Source: Asticcacaulis sp. AC402
Lineage (GTDB): Bacteria; Pseudomonadota; Alphaproteobacteria; Caulobacterales; Caulobacteraceae
Direction: 5' to 3'
DNA length: 64,000 nucleotides
Assembly (NCBI RefSeq): GCF_000495835.1
Contig: NZ_AWGC01000013.1
Span: 1 to 64,000 of the forward strand
Shown here: piece after piece, positions 63,945 to 64,000 of the stretch
Layout: the number at the start of each line of letters is the position of its first letter
Position numbering within the stretch: position 1 is the stretch's first letter
The notes under the pieces: model-generated
What the model saw: the letters and a program-made list of their open reading frames with translations, nothing else
Database searches by the model: none
Told to the model about the DNA's origin: nothing
Made by a program: the position numbers and the translations under genes

Positions 63945-64000
63945 GATGTAGAATGTTCTTGAGCTGGAAATGGTCTGACCCAGCTTAGCGCCCGTTGGAA

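Overview
The window is high-GC chromosomal DNA from an alphaproteobacterium, most likely Caulobacteraceae and close to Asticcacaulis. This is inferred from gene content: a DUF2794 protein, the ccmABCDG order, a RegB/RegA/SenC redox cluster, an ECF sigma/ChrR pair, TonB-dependent receptors next to LacI regulators and 'tryptophan halogenase' flavoproteins, and an S16 protein with an Ala/Glu tail. No tRNA, rRNA, CRISPR array, prophage or transposase gene was seen. Most of the sequence is ordinary core genome. The unusual material lies in the intergenic DNA, in two carbohydrate-type loci and in one scrambled junction at 59.2-59.8 kb.

Layout. 0-5 kb: NlpC/P60 peptidase, M17 aminopeptidase, a TPR protein and a first halogenase-like flavoprotein. 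5-9.8 kb: ABC ATPase, ScfR/RamB-type regulator and isocitrate lyase with two small ORFs. 9.9-12.9 kb: cytochrome c maturation genes ccmABCDG. 13-19 kb: aconitase, small membrane protein, DUF2794, BI-1 protein and aldo/keto reductase. 19-26 kb: CitE-like lyase overlapping a pectate lyase, ZapE, a flavin oxidoreductase, a CheY-like regulator, aspartate-semialdehyde dehydrogenase and RarD. 26-31 kb: RegA, RegB, SenC and an OmpA-type porin. 31-32 kb: PadR regulator under a 53-bp palindrome, followed by a dead membrane gene. 32-39.5 kb: LysR regulator and a five-gene leucine-degradation operon. 39.5-44.3 kb: an ECF sigma/ChrR island with two back-to-back candidate sigma-E promoters and its likely targets. 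44.4-54.9 kb: second halogenase-like protein, TonB receptor, LacI, esterase and GH15 glucoamylase, with several LacI-type operators. 55-59.2 kb: serine hydrolase, DesK-type kinase, NarL-type regulator and a second LacI. 59.2-59.8 kb: gene remnants and nested repeats. 59.8-64 kb: rimM, rpsP, ffh and a glycosyltransferase.

Three dispersed intergenic repeat families run through the window. Family A is about 105-125 bp, bounded by TAGAGCG...CGCTCTAG-like ends. Family B covers palindromes built on CTCTCCCC/GGGGAGAG and related CCTCC/GGAGG units. Family C is about 167 bp with TTATACCAA...TTGGTATTA ends and a hairpin at each end. At several genes the repeat supplies the translational stop codon, or repeat DNA has become the C-terminus, which suggests these elements repeatedly land at or trim gene 3' ends.

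The strongest functional stories are the sigma-E/ChrR island, resembling the singlet-oxygen regulon of Rhodobacter, and the halogenase-like/TonB/LacI/glucoamylase locus, where a flavoprotein of unknown substrate sits in a glycan-uptake setting.
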